64,000 bases of DNA from Turnera subulata (Eukaryota; Streptophyta; Magnoliopsida; Malpighiales; Passifloraceae). The number at the start of each line of letters is the position of its first letter. The first letter of the stretch is position 1. Where the stretch lies: NCBI GenBank assembly GCA_028386065.3, contig JAKUCV010005714.1:7149-71148 (forward strand), in the 5' to 3' direction. Both the position numbers and the translations under genes were made by a program. The notes beneath the pieces are model-generated. The model was not told the DNA's origin, did no database searches, and was given only the letters and a program-made list of their open reading frames with translations. This document shows, in pieces, positions 11,801 to 23,136 of the stretch.

Positions 11801-13440
11801 AAAGCATTCCATCACCTCACTGTATAATATATTTTGTCATAGATTGTTAGGAATAGTCAAGCAATGCACTATATCCTTTCATCACATGCCCAACTGATTG
11901 GATCGACAAAACGATCATAATTAACGTGAAGATCTTGTATCTTCATATCTAGTTAATTTTCTATTAAGCTCATATAGCTTTAGAAACAACTTAATGCCTC
12001 AAGAAAATAGAAAATTAAATAGATATAATTGGGCATAACAAATAAAATGATGAATTACATACTTTTGCATAGTCCAAACGTGAAAGGACCCACAAATATC
12101 CAGGTGGATAAATAGCAATCAAGAGCTGGCTTCAATCACTTTATCGGATGGTCAATAATCAGCTAGATAACACTCACAAGCAGACAATTCTACTTGTATA
12201 ATGCTAAAAAGCAAACATTATTTGCTAACGTTGGCATTCTCTGTTGGTCCGTATGACGAAATCTAGCATGATTCGGTAATAAGACTAAAGCCATATAAAA
12301 TTGAACCAGAATCAATTTTATAATTTTTCATGAAAGCATGTGTGGTTACTAAAACCAAGACATGTCAGAAAAGACATCTATCATGTAAGATCTTATCTCA
12401 TATGTTACACAAGACTAACTTGTATGATATGAGTATTTAAGCAACACCTTATTGTTGCTACTTACAAGTCATAACGTTTAATCTCCATGTGAGACTTAAC
12501 GTTGATCAGGTATCACATCTCCATACAATATAATGTGTGGCTACTGAGTCTATAATTCACTAAGAATTATAATTAGTTGCACACAAAATAAACTGCCACA
12601 AACACAAAGTTTGCTAACTCATGCAAAGTAAAGTACCAATTCGTACTATCCAATTTCATCATTGGAGAACGACCCATTTGGTCATCATTGCAACACTTTT
12701 GTTACAATAGTAGTTTGCATTGTATGGTTTGTCGTACTGATCTGTCTTCAACTTTCATGACTGCATTGATGATCACAAGAGCACTTTTGCTCTACCAGCA
12801 CATATTGGAATACTAAATTCCAGATTTCATAATTGTCGCCATTAAACATCAACCTTCATTGAGCTATGCCACAATAACATATGAAGCAGTAATAATATTT
12901 AACAAGTAAAATACACAAAAGGATCACATATAAGATATAATGTTCAACATACATACATGTATAATGCTAAGCTTCGATTGGCTAAGTTAATAATCACATG
13001 CATAACCCGGAGTCGAAAGTTCACTATGTTCCCAGTCATCGTCCTAAAGTTAAATGCATAATGAAAATTAATTTAACCAATAACACAACTAAGCATTAAT
13101 CATGCTCCAGACAACATATTTGTCAAGCATAATGTTATAATCCCATGTGGATTATAAGTTGAACAACCCAACAATATTAAACTAATTAACATGTGATGCT
13201 AAACTAAATAGCAACTAGTTCATAATGTTAAACCAATTAACATTAAAGCAGGTAATCATGTATTACGCATGCTTGAACCGTTGTGTAAATATTTCTCGTG
13301 CCAAATTCACAAAGAAAATGGTCTAGAAATATTTGGATTGTATTTTATTGGTGAAGAAACATAAATACAAAATTTATGTGAAGAGAATTAGTCCATATGA
13401 CTAATTTCTTTAACAGGATCATTCAAGAAAAATATGAGAA
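11801..13440 (-). other. Highly decayed internal region of the Copia element
   Basis: By position this should be the gag, protease and early integrase part of the minus-strand Copia element. It is AT-rich and so eroded that I cannot read domain motifs such as the zinc knuckle or DDE residues. Confidence 0.35.
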
Positions 13441-13549
13441 CCCTTCATAATTTTATTCTAAGCCGTATGCCATAAAATAAAATATGATTAGAACGTATCT
13501 CTAACATGGACAAATTTACTAAGGTCATAAGCTATAAAAATAAAACTTA

Positions 13550-13629
13550 TTTAGACCGTGTGTCTAAAAATTTATTTTTATATTGAGCATCTCTTATAAC
13601 AAAATAGTAATAATATTAGACTCGTGTCT
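13550..13629 (-). repeat. Mini-hairpin array, part 1 (AGAC/GTCT family)
   Basis: A 7-bp perfect stem TTTAGAC/GTCTAAA with loop CGTGT at 13550-13568, and an AGAC/GTCT 4-bp hairpin at 13618-13629. The same motif family resumes at 16446 beyond the inserted LTR-like block, so both parts belonged to one array in the Copia internal region. Confidence 0.7.
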
Positions 13630-13667
13630 CGACTATTTTATTTAGGCAATAAGCCCATAAAATAAAA

Positions 13668-16429
13668 TGAAGCGCCCCGACCCGTATTTACCGTACACAG
13701 TAAACACGTGCCGAAACTATTCTTATTGATAGAACAGACAGTACATCGCAGTCAAAATACTACACAATAAATCCAAATACAACAGAAACATCATCCGTCA
13801 CCCATACACGGGGACCATTATTCAAATTACACACTAGCTCAACAGCAACAGCATATCCAGTATAAACATCATCAGAAGCCATACAGGGAAGCAGCAACAC
13901 AGCAACATATATAACACAACAGCGGAAGACTTATATGCACATGCAGCGGAAGACTCATATGCACATGCAGCGGAGGTATGGATCCGGAGTCAGGTGGAGA
14001 AGAAAGCAGCAGCCATCGAACGTCGTACCTGAACTACGAAACAACTTAACCTACGGGATGAAACCCCGCAGGCGAGGGGTGAGTCCGAAGTTCTCACCGA
14101 CGAAGGATAAACAGTGATATCTTCCGGGCCCTGTCACTGGACAAGCTAGGGTCGTACCGGGTTATCAATTAATTCCGGATGCCAGGTCAAAGAGAACCAT
14201 ACCAAATCTTACCATACCGGGACCACGTCCCAAAATAACCATACCGGGTTCAATAACCCAAATTAACCATACCGGGTTCAACAACCCAAAATTACCATGC
14301 CAGGTTCAACAACCCAAAATAACTATACCGGGATCAACATCCAAAAATAACCGTACCGAGATCAACATCCCTAAACCAAGTAACCGACCATAGCATCCCA
14401 AAATTAATTTTCAAACCATCGGGTCGTACCACTACTTTCCACGTGACAATTATATCATTATCTCAATTCAATTTCCAATTTCCATTATCCTTTTCTCAAT
14501 AATCCATAGTCAATAGTTCAACATCAATCTCAACATAGTATCCACAACAATAACCATAGCAATCAACTAATCAATGAGCATCTCAATAGTTCAATCAAAC
14601 AACAAAGCACACTAAGTATTACAGGCAACATAACAAAGGTTATCCATCCTCATCTTAGCTGATTATCAATTTTTGAAATGCCCAACAAATTCCAAGTCCG
14701 GTTCCTCAAGCAATTGCTCGTTATCAACTCCTATATCAATCAAATAATATGCACATATAAGGTGATATGCAAATATCATGCTAATACTGTGTACCGAAAA
14801 GTAAATATAAACTCGCCTCGGTTACTCCCCCGGGTTAATTCTCCATTATCATCATAATTCACCATTTATAATTCATGTGTCAAAATACCATACTATACTT
14901 ATACCCGGTTACTATACCGGTATAATACTTTGATAATACCCTTTCCATAATTATTTTCTCAAAATAATTATTTTTCCACAATAGATCAAAGTAAATAAAT
15001 TATTTCAAATTTCCATATTATTCCCAGAATTATTTTCCCAAAATATAAACCTTATTATTATTTTCCTTCCAATTAATTTTTTTTTTCCTGATTTTATTTA
15101 TTATATATTTTTTTATTAAATCGGACTACGCCTAAATAGTGTTGGCCCAACCCACTGCACAAGCCCATCTCAAACCCCAAGTAGGAGCCCAAGATCAGGC
15201 CCGCGCAGCAGGCCCAGCGCTCAGCCCACGGCCCGACCCAAACGCCAAGCCCAGCAGACCCAAAACCCAACCCATACTCCAAACGGGTCAACCCGCGACC
15301 CATACCACACATCCGAGTCTGCACATCCCACAGCTCACCTTGCAGGGGCGGGACAGGCGGCGCGGGGAGGCAACCGCAGGCGGAAAGCCCATCTCAAACC
15401 CCAAGCAGGAGCCCAAGATCAGGCCCGCGCAGCAGGCCCAGCGCTCAGCCCACGGCCCGACCCAAACGCCAAGCCCAGCAGACCCAAAACCCAACCCATA
15501 CTCCAAACGGGTCAACCCGCGACCCATACCACACATCCGGGTCTGCACATCCCACAGCTCACCTTGCAGCGGCGGGACAGGCGGCGCGGGGAGGCAACCG
15601 CAGGCGGAAAGGCGTCGGCGCATGCAAGGCAAGACGGTGCAGACGGAGACGCGTGCGATGGCGGCGAGGAGAAAGGCGGCGGTCGCGACTTGGTCCCGTC
15701 GGCTGCTGGTCGTCGTGCACGAAGATGAAGGCGACGAGGCTCGGGCGCGCTTCGGTCAAGCGAGCAAGCGGAAAGGGCGAGGGAGGAAGGCGGCTAGTGA
15801 TGGTCTCGGGTTTGGTGGTGGCGGTGAGGTGGTGTGGTGGTCGGCCACGGGGAAGAAAAGATGGAGGAGAGGAGGAGGGTGGTGGTGACGTGGCAGTTTG
15901 TGTGTTGTTTTTTTTTTCTTTTTTTTCCTTCTTTTGCAGGTTTTCTGAGGTTTGTATTGAGGGTGTGAGTTGCAAGGAAAAGGTCTACTGGAAAAAAAAA
16001 GGTTTGCAGAAGAGATGAAGGCTGTGTGTGTGTACTGGAAGCAGAAGAGGTATAGTTTTATAGGCAGTACAACATCACTGGTAAATCACGGGTGAGGTAC
16101 TGGTTACACAGGAAAGAGGCGGCTGAATAATTGAGCTCCTCAATTATGCGGTTACTATGCAGCATGTGAAGTGTGACCCGTCTGGACCAGAAAATATCCA
16201 GTATACCCCCTTATCTTTATTTCTGGTCTGTAAACCCAAGGATAAACCCGGCTTTTTTGAAGAATCATGGACCCGAAAAATTCCAACTTTGGTCCGTAAA
16301 ATCCGCAGAAAAATCCCGAACGTGGGACAAGGCTCGGTTTTGGAATCCAATGCTCGATTTGCCATAAATTAATTACCCAAGATTAATTTTAAATGGTAAA
16401 TTACTGTAAATTAACTTAAACAGTCCCGG
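13668..16429. mobile_element. LTR-like block inserted in Copia, about 2.76 kb
   Basis: Starts TGAAGCGCCCCGACCCG, a sequence style common at Gypsy LTR ends, and interrupts the Copia mini-hairpin array. The 5-mer TAAAA flanks both sides (13663-13667 and 16430-16434), but the surroundings are A-rich, so this is weak support for a target duplication. The right border lacks a clean CA end. It contains repeated 'accataccgggttcaa' modules (14200-14350), a GC-rich part with a 224-bp tandem duplication and no gene-like frame. Orientation is not resolved. Confidence 0.45.
15161..15608. repeat. 224-bp tandem duplication, GC-rich
   Basis: Two adjacent units, about 15161-15384 and 15385-15608, each running from 'aagcccatctcaaacccc' to 'gaggcaaccgcaggcgg', with only a few visible differences (for example 'gtaggag' against 'gcaggag'). 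They create long overlapping ORFs on both strands, which I regard as by-products of high GC content. Confidence 0.9.
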
Positions 16430-16445
16430 TAAAAATATAAAATAC

Positions 16446-16932
16446 TTAGACCGTATGTCTAACATAGACAATTTAATACTTAAACTGTATGTCTAACATA
16501 GACAATTTAATTTTACTTAGGTCATAAATCCAAAATAAAATTAATTTTTAGACCATATGTCTAAAAGGAGTCTATTATTATTATATTTTCTTTGACCATA
16601 TGTCAATAGAAGAAATTTGATTTAGACCATATGTCTAAAAGGACCATCTCTTCCCAAAAAAAAATATTAGACTTTAGTCATTTTCACTAGGTTTCAAACC
16701 CAATAAAAATAATAATTTAGACTATATGTCTAAAATAAGTCTACATTATTTTATTCAACCATATATCGATAGAAAAAAAAAAAAATTAGACCGTCTGCCT
16801 AAAATAAGTCAATTTTATTTTTGTAGGCCACATAAAAGAATTAATTTAGACCGTATGCCTAAATTAATTTTAGTTAAACCATATGTTTAATATAAGCCAT
16901 ACAAAATAAAATTAGTAAGACCTTATGTCTTA
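16446..16932 (-). repeat. Mini-hairpin array, part 2 (loop CATAT/CGTAT)
   Basis: Perfect short hairpins at 16446-16462, 16546-16566, 16592-16606, 16621-16639, 16716-16734, 16874-16890 and 16916-16932. Stems differ but stay paired: TTAGAC/GTCTAA, TTGAC/GTCAA, TTAAAC/GTTTAA, TAAGAC/GTCTTA. Loops are CATAT, CGTAT, TATAT or CTTAT. Three more near-matches (16785, 16845 and 16483) have one or more mismatches. Located in the 5' half of the Copia internal region. Confidence 0.85.
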
Positions 16933-17029
16933 AATCAGTAGTCCATAACATGCATTATGCCATTAAATTTGTCCAACCCAGTTAATATAGGCTACAAAAG
17001 CCCACAAAAGAAAACACAAGAAGCCCACG

Positions 17030-17720
17030 CATTATCCAGGCCCGGCTCGGCTCGGCCCAACCAAACTAATTCGGCCCGGCTTGTCGACATATCTTTTTTC
17101 TTGTTTTTTTTGAATCGCTCACAGCAGCATGATTAAATTGATCTCAACCGTCAGATTTGAGAAGGATGCCCTAGGCATCATCCTCTCCAACAACACGCAG
17201 CCGCCGCTCAAGGCCCTAACCGAGCAGCAGGCAGCCACAGCCACAATGGAAACAGCTCCCATTGGAGCAGACTGCCGCCGACAGTGGACGAGGCAGCTGA
17301 CGGACGCCACCGCAGCGGCGACAGACACCACCGCAGCAGCCATGGGTGCCGTCGGACACGCGAACGAATCGCGCTCCACAGCCCGCGCCGCCCGCTTCAA
17401 TCGGTGACGACGACCGACGAAGGTGCAGCAGCACAGAACGGTGCGACGACGACGAACGTCGCCTGCCTCTTCCGGCCGCGCTCCTCGAAACGCCCGTCAG
17501 CCGCCACCAGAAGCCCCTTCAACGATGCACTGCCGCCGTTTCATGCACTGGGATCCGTGCTGCCGCCGTACATCCACCGTTTGTGGTGCTGCGGTGCGAG
17601 TCTTTACCTGCCTTGGTCGCTGCCGTGTGCAGCAGAATTGAGCCTTGCCGCCGTCTGTAGCAACCCGTACCTTGTCCGCCGCCGTGTGCAGCGTGATGGG
17701 GACGGGTAATGGGCTTCTCG
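17030..17720 (-). other. GC-rich leader of the 11.6-kb Copia element
   Basis: A GC-rich island inside an otherwise AT-rich element, near its 5' end on the minus strand. It has 'ggcccggctcggctcggccc' at its left and many cgc/gcc triplets. Overlapping ORFs up to 141 codons occur in several frames on both strands with no recognisable domain, so none is called a gene. The Ale element has a comparable GC-rich island at its own 5' end (28400-28900). Confidence 0.4.
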
Positions 17721-18129
17721 GGTTTTCCAAAAAAACACAGATCCAGTATTCACCATAGTTCACCAATAAATCCATTCCAAATTGCATGTGTTCACGATTA
17801 ATTACAGCAAATAACCAACAGTCACAACAATCACACAAGATGTGACGAATAATCTGTATAATCATCCCAGCATACAACCGTATATATCATTTCATTGATC
17901 AATAACATATATTTACAATCCAAAAAATGTGTTGGTCAATTACATAGTGATCTGAAAGGCAAGCACCGAACAATACTTTTTTGTTGCGATTAATAACACA
18001 TATTAACCAAATAATGAATCATACAAATCGATTCTATTAATTAATTGAACAAATTAATTTCGGATTAAATGAAAGATAGCCAAACGATCACAATGATTTT
18101 AGATTTACATAAAATCAACCAGAAAACAA

Positions 18130-18149
18130 GCCTAGGGCTCCGCTACCAA
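18130..18149 (-). promoter_or_regulatory. Primer-binding-like site of the 11.6-kb Copia
   Basis: The minus strand immediately inside the right LTR reads TTGGTAGCGGAGCC. This resembles the TGGTATCAGAGCC form complementary to initiator tRNA-Met used by many plant Copia elements. It fixes the element on the minus strand. Confidence 0.65.
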
Positions 18150-18462
18150 TGAAGGAATTTATGTACATATACATAGCATTGGTAAGAACACTTATCTGTA
18201 AGAGTGAAGCGGAAGCGCTGTCAGGATCGGGAGCCACGGCTTGGATTACTGATCGGAGGAGACCGTCACAGTATGTCGGATCGGCCTCCTAGTTTCCACG
18301 GTCTAAATCCTAGAGTGCAGTGTGTGCAAAAGTGTTTACCAAACATATGCGTACAATACACCGTGCATCAGCCTCCCTTGTGGTGGCTTATATAATGCAC
18401 TAGTTGGGCCCAATTAGGCTTAAGTGAGCACCCCTTATGGGTGGACTCACTATTTTCCAACA
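18150..18462 (-). repeat. Right (5') LTR of the 11.6-kb Copia element
   Basis: 313 bases, TG...CA, partner of 6841-7160. The sequence directly outside it continues the duplicated segment found uninterrupted at 20412 onward. Confidence 0.9.
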
Positions 18463-19268
18463 AGAAGTACATACAGGCAGATTAGAATTTCAATATAAGA
18501 GATATAGTTATAAAAATTTTCTTCCATGGTGAACGAGGGATGACACAGGGATGCAATTTAAATAGAACCAATAGCCCATATCCTCCCTCTATAAAGCTTA
18601 GTATAAGAGGAAAAAAAATTTATTAATGTTTATTTAATAATGTAGCAACAAGTTAGTCATATAATAGTTTTTTTTTCCCTATTATAATAGTTAGTAATAT
18701 ATTTGTTGGATGATGTATCATTAGGTGACCCATCCCGCCTTAAGCAATGATTATTAATATAGTAATTAATATCAGTTTAATTTAAAGAATTTTTGTTCCT
18801 TGCGGAGATGATATCTCCTTCCGGGAAAATTGATATTTTGTAGTCTGTCTTTTTTTTTCTCAAAAGAATGTCACTGTATTTTTATCTTGCCTTGCAAAGA
18901 GAATTTTAATTTGATAGACAGGCATCATATAAAGAATTAGGGCACAGAATGGAGTAGTTTTTCTTTATCTAAAAAGAATGGAGTCGTCGTAAATCTCGAG
19001 GCACAAACACATGCACAAATGATCATGCAGAAAGAATGCTATGTTGTTTGCTAAACCTTCCATGCACAGGCACAAATGACCTTGTTTACCTTGATGGAAT
19101 TCTGTGAATTTTCGGGCATGCTTGTTAATGCTTCTAAGTCCCAGTTATTGGTAGCCCCTAATGTTGGGCGTGAGGTGGCTTCTAGTTCAGGATTTTGGCA
19201 GCATATTTGGGTGTGCCTCGGTCAGGTAACTCGACGCACCTATCAGTTTGTGGCTGATAGTATTCAGC
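18463..19268 (+). repeat. Segmental duplication copy 1, right part
   Basis: Matches 20412-21246 from 'agaagtacatacaggc' to 'ttcagcggtgtctt', including a LINE fragment. Copy 1 then jumps straight into reversed family B LTR sequence ('ggtagagttttcccaagct'). Copy 2 reaches the same LTR sequence only at 22469. Confidence 0.85.
19075..19268 (+). pseudogene. LINE reverse transcriptase fragment, copy 1
   Basis: Reads FCEFSGMLVNASKSQ followed by a segment matching RVTR-TYQ-VAD-IQ of plant L1-type LINE proteins, a region lying C-terminal to the RT catalytic core. Only this short stretch remains, with frameshifts. Homologous to 21020-21522. Confidence 0.6.
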
Positions 19269-20025
19269 GGTGTCTTTTGGTAGAGTTTTCCCAAGCTATA
19301 AGAGTTTATTTTTCAACCCTTAAAGGTGTGTTTAGATGGTTCTATTTATAGTGTTCAGGGCTTAATGGGTCGTGGTTTTGATCTTAGGGTCGAGATTAAA
19401 CCCTTAAATCCAATGATTAAGAGTTAAGGTCTAGAAAAGAGGAAGAAAGCAAAAAATTTCCGAAATTGGGAAAGGTGTCCGCCGGAGCCAAAAGAAGAAA
19501 GCCAAGGCTCAGCGGACATCTCTCCATGACCGCCGGGGCTCGGCGGACATCTTTCCATGCCCGCCGGTTCCGCGGGTTACTGTTCACATTCTTCTTATTT
19601 TGACCGGGTTTTTCTTAATTCGACTCCAATCCTTTTCTTGCACGCCAAGTGGGATCCTCTGACTTGGAAAAAGCACTTTTCTTGAGGAAAACTCCATAGA
19701 TTATTCCTATATACTCAATCACTTAACCTACTCCAAGGATTCAAATTATTCGTCTTTTCTCCATAAAATAGGCAAAACAATAGTCCAACTTAAATTGGGC
19801 CTCTAATCCAACAAAAATCAGAGGTAAATAAGTCAGAAAATTCGTTCTAAGCCTGGGCCTAAGTACATGGATAGTCCATTAATTTATTCATTGGGTTCCT
19901 AAGCAAAACTAAAGTCCAAAAATTAATAAAAATTAACCTTGGGCTTGAAAACACAATAATAATCCAATAAAATAGATAAGTGGCTAAATTTGAGTGTTCC
20001 AAAACTTCATAAAAATTAACCTTGG
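19269..20025 (-). mobile_element. Family B LTR fragment, reversed
   Basis: Contains the family landmarks in reverse: 'ttctatttatag' (reverse of the TATA region), 'gggtcgtggttttgatc', repeated 'ccgccgg' patches, 'aattgggcctctaatccaac' and 'taagtggctaaatttgagtg'. Its left end is fused to the LINE fragment by a deletion and its right end abuts copy 2 of the segmental duplication. Confidence 0.7.
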
Positions 20026-21579
20026 GCTCTTCTGGCTTCATGTCTGTTATGAGTGTGGGTAACATTGATGCTAAGAAAATGCCACAATTCTTTGTGTACT
20101 AGCTAGTTTAGATTGAGATCAAATGCACTTGTTTTTTGATTGAGCAGAGATCAAATACGTATACATTTCACAAAATAGACTTCATTTTTATGCAATAAAG
20201 TTGAAGGAAAAGGCAGTTTCACATTAAAGTTGGAAAATAACGTAATTTAGGTTTTTTTATGTGTCAATTTTTTTTTGTGGAGGGGAAAAATAGTTTGATA
20301 ATTCTATGGGTTTTTTTTATATGGTGATCAAGGAAGAAATCTAATGCATAATTATTGGACGCAAAATAAAACCAAGAAATGAAAGAAAAAGAGTTGGTCT
20401 TTGATAGAGTGAGAAGTACATACAGGCAAATTAGAATTTCAATATAAGAGATATAGTTATAAAAATTTTCTACCATGGTGAACAAGGGATGACATAGGGA
20501 TGTAATTTAAATAGAACCAATAGCCCATATCCTCCCTCTATAAAGCTTAGTATAAGAGGACATACAAATTTATTAATGTTTATTTAATAATGTACCAACA
20601 AGTTAGTCATATAATAGTTTTTTTCCTTTTTATAATAGTTAGTAATATATTTGTTGGATGATGTATCATTAGGTGACCCATCCCGCCTTAAGCAATGGTA
20701 ATTAATTTAGAAAAAAATATCAGTTTAATTTAAAGAATTTTTGTTCCTTGTGGAGATGATATCTCCTCCCGGGGAAATTAATATTTTGTAGTCTGTTTTT
20801 TTTTTTGCTCTAAAGAATGTCACAATATATTTTTATTTTGCCTTGCGAAGAGAATTTTAATTTGATAAACATGCATCATATCAAGAATTAGGGCACAAAA
20901 TGGAGTAGTTTTTCTTTGTCTAAAAAGAATGGAGTAGTCGTAATCTCGAGGCACGGACACATGCACAAATGATCTTGCAGAATGCTATGCTGTTTGCAGA
21001 ACGTTCCATCCATGCACAAATGACCTTGTTTACCTTGATGGAATTCTGTGAATTTTCGGGCATGCTTGTTGATGCTTCTAAGTCCCAGTTATTGGTAGCC
21101 CCTAATATTGGGTGAGGTGGCTTCTAATCTGTGTGGCTTTTTTGTATGTCGTTGGTTCAGGATTTTGGCAGCGATTTGGGTGTGCCTCGGTCAGGTAACT
21201 CGACGTACCTATCAGTTTGTGGCTGATAGTATTCAGCGGTGTCTTTGGGCATGGCGAACTAAACATCTCGAGAAGTTTTAGTTCAGTTTATTGTCACTGC
21301 TATTTCTTTATATACTATGCAGATTGCTTGGTCACCTGCTTGTAATTATGATAATGATCGTGTAGCTCAGAGTTTCTTGTGGTCCCGGGGCACTACGGAT
21401 GGTACCATTTGCTTTATAGGGATGTTGTTACTCGTTCTAAAGTTTGTGGTGGGCAGGGTATTCTTCAGGCCCAATTTAATAAAACGGTGTTACTTGTTAA
21501 TTTCGAGGTTATTCAGGTATGAGACTTGTGAACATCCAAATTTGACCAACGAATATAATTGAGGTTTTTGGAATATAAG
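20026..21579 (+). repeat. Segmental duplication copy 2, uninterrupted part
   Basis: Partner of 6541-6840 plus 18463-19268. It carries the empty target site of the 11.6-kb Copia (AGAAG at 20412-20416) and a longer LINE fragment. Near 21527 a short plus-oriented family B LTR start ('tgtgaacatccaaatttgacc') lies directly before the reversed LTR. Confidence 0.85.
21020..21522 (+). pseudogene. LINE reverse transcriptase fragment, copy 2
   Basis: Longer version of the fragment at 19075-19268. Besides the RVTR-TYQ segment it reads YTMQIAWSPAC then RVAQSFLWSRGTTDG, matching the plant LINE region that usually reads YTMQ...P...FLWG. This lies between the RT core and the C-terminal zinc-finger region. 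The 5' part, including the catalytic YADD box, is absent and frameshifts are present, so it is a dead remnant. Confidence 0.65.
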
Positions 21580-22933
21580 TGTAAGAATCCGGACCGAATG
21601 TCCCAATTCGGCCTTCTCACCTTATGATCGATGGATTCGCCACGCAAGTTTTATTAGCATGGAAAAACTCAGGACTCCTTATACCTACAAAGCAACCAGA
21701 TTTGCTAACTAAAGATGCCAGATTCGGGGGTTCGTCATCGATAGGAAGGTTTGAGGCACCCCATTAATGCTAGGGCGAAATAGTATTCAATTTAAGCAAT
21801 AAAAGTTTCTCGTGCATGTGTGCATTTGTGTAAACCAGCTTACCAGCAATGTATAATCAATTAAATAATCATGCATAAACAGAAAATTTAAAAGATAAAA
21901 GAGAAAAGAAAAGGTTAAAAGATAATATGACTTGCGTCTCCACCACGAGAGATATCCTACGTGCCCCGGTCGGTTTCAATGCCCACGTAGTTCTTGGCTT
22001 CAAAGCAAACACTCAAGCAAATATGTTAGCATCATCACAACATCGAATCAGCAGCAATCAATATGATTTAGAATCGAATGAGTTTAAAACACTTACCTTG
22101 AGTTTCTGGACAACAACTAAAATCGAATTGGAGACGGCTTTAAGCAAACCAAACGATCGATTCAGCTTCTAGGCCCAACAAAAAAGTTGTAGAGCTTCCT
22201 CTTAGCTTTCCATAGAGTCCAAAATCGCAGCAATCCAAAGCCTAGAACTCCATATATGATTTAATTATCGAGACTGCATGCTGCAGGAGTTTCTATGCGA
22301 GTTCTTCACGTTCTTTGCTCTGGGATTGCGATTGATTGCTCTTAAGACACTGAATTCGACTTCTTCTCTTTAAAGACTAACAGAAAAAAACACAACTAGA
22401 AAAGCACCACGTGAGATCTGAGAGTAATAGGCTAAACAAACGAGAAGAATTGAGAAGAAAATTTGGTAGAGTTTTCACAAGCTAAAAGAGCTTAATTTTC
22501 AACCCCTAAAGGTGTGTTTAGAGAGTTCTATTTATACTGTTTAGGGCCCAAGGGGTCGTGGTTTTGATCCTAGAGTCGAGATTAAACCTCTAGATCCAAT
22601 GGTTAAGAGTTAAGGTCATGAAAAAAGGAAAAAAACAAAAGATTTCCGGAACCGGGAAAGATGTCCACCGGAGCCAAGAAGATGACCGCCAAGGCTCGGC
22701 AGACATCTCCATGATCGCGGGCTCGACAGACAAATTTTCATGTCCGCCGGCTCCGCGAGTTACTTGCACGCCAAGTGGGGATCCTTTGACTTGGAAAACA
22801 CAGTTTTCTTGAGGAAAACTCAATAGACTATTCATGTTTACTCAATTACTTAACCTACACTCTAAGTATTCAAATTATTCCTCTTTTTTCCATAAAATAG
22901 GCAAAATAATAGTCCAACTTAAATTGGGCCTCT
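21580..22933 (-). mobile_element. Family B LTR, reversed, split by the Ale element (part 1)
   Basis: Starts TGTAAGAATCCGGACC and carries reversed family landmarks ('ttgcgtctccaccacgag', 'tgtagagcttcctcttagc', 'ttctatttatactg', 'gatgaccgccaagg'). It continues at 29249-29447 on the other side of the Ale insertion. Confidence 0.75.
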
Positions 22934-23136
22934 TGTTATAAATATAATGTGTTTAATAGAAAGAATTTGAGTGAAGGAAAATGGAGGGGAGAGGAAGAGG
23001 AAGATCAAATAGTTGAGCATCCAACTCGGTTATCAGCTACGTTCAATCTTATTCTCTTTAGTACACAGATATATATATACAAAATTGGGGGTGTTGGAAC
23101 AGTGACATCCACTGTTACGAATCACATTTTATAACA
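22934..23136 (-). repeat. Left (3') LTR of the Ale-type element
   Basis: 203 bases, nearly identical to 29039-29243, with a 'gtgacatccactgttacgaatc' end region. The minus strand just inside reads AAGGGGGAG, the polypurine tract (23137-23147). Confidence 0.92.

Larger units (their letters stand above)
6841..18462 (-). mobile_element. 11.6-kb Copia-type LTR retrotransposon with nested insertions
   Basis: Bounded by two similar LTRs (6841-7160 and 18150-18462), both starting TGAAGGAATTTATG and ending TTTTCCAACA. A primer-binding-like site sits inside the right LTR and a purine tract (on the minus strand) inside the left LTR, so the element reads on the minus strand. Flanks are AGAAA (6836-6840) and AGAAG (18463-18467). 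The related uninterrupted site at 20412-20416 reads AGAAG once, so the target duplication is AGAAG with one later change. The internal region holds decayed Copia pol on the minus strand, a family A LTR, a second LTR-like block and a GC-rich leader. The element is dead: no long pol frame remains. Lineage (TAR/Tork-like) is a guess. Confidence 0.88.

Noticed and set aside
15139..16018. Long ORFs (up to 249 codons) on both strands
   Set aside because: They overlap in several frames in a GC-rich, tandemly duplicated LTR-like block and show no domain; frame openness is explained by composition.
13550..16932. CRISPR-like array of short palindromic repeats
   Set aside because: Spacing is irregular, repeats are not identical, the context is a plant retrotransposon and no cas genes exist. 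Described as mini-hairpins instead.
17119..17877. Overlapping ORFs of 70-141 codons
   Set aside because: Same reason: GC-rich leader of a Copia element, no recognisable domain, open in many frames.
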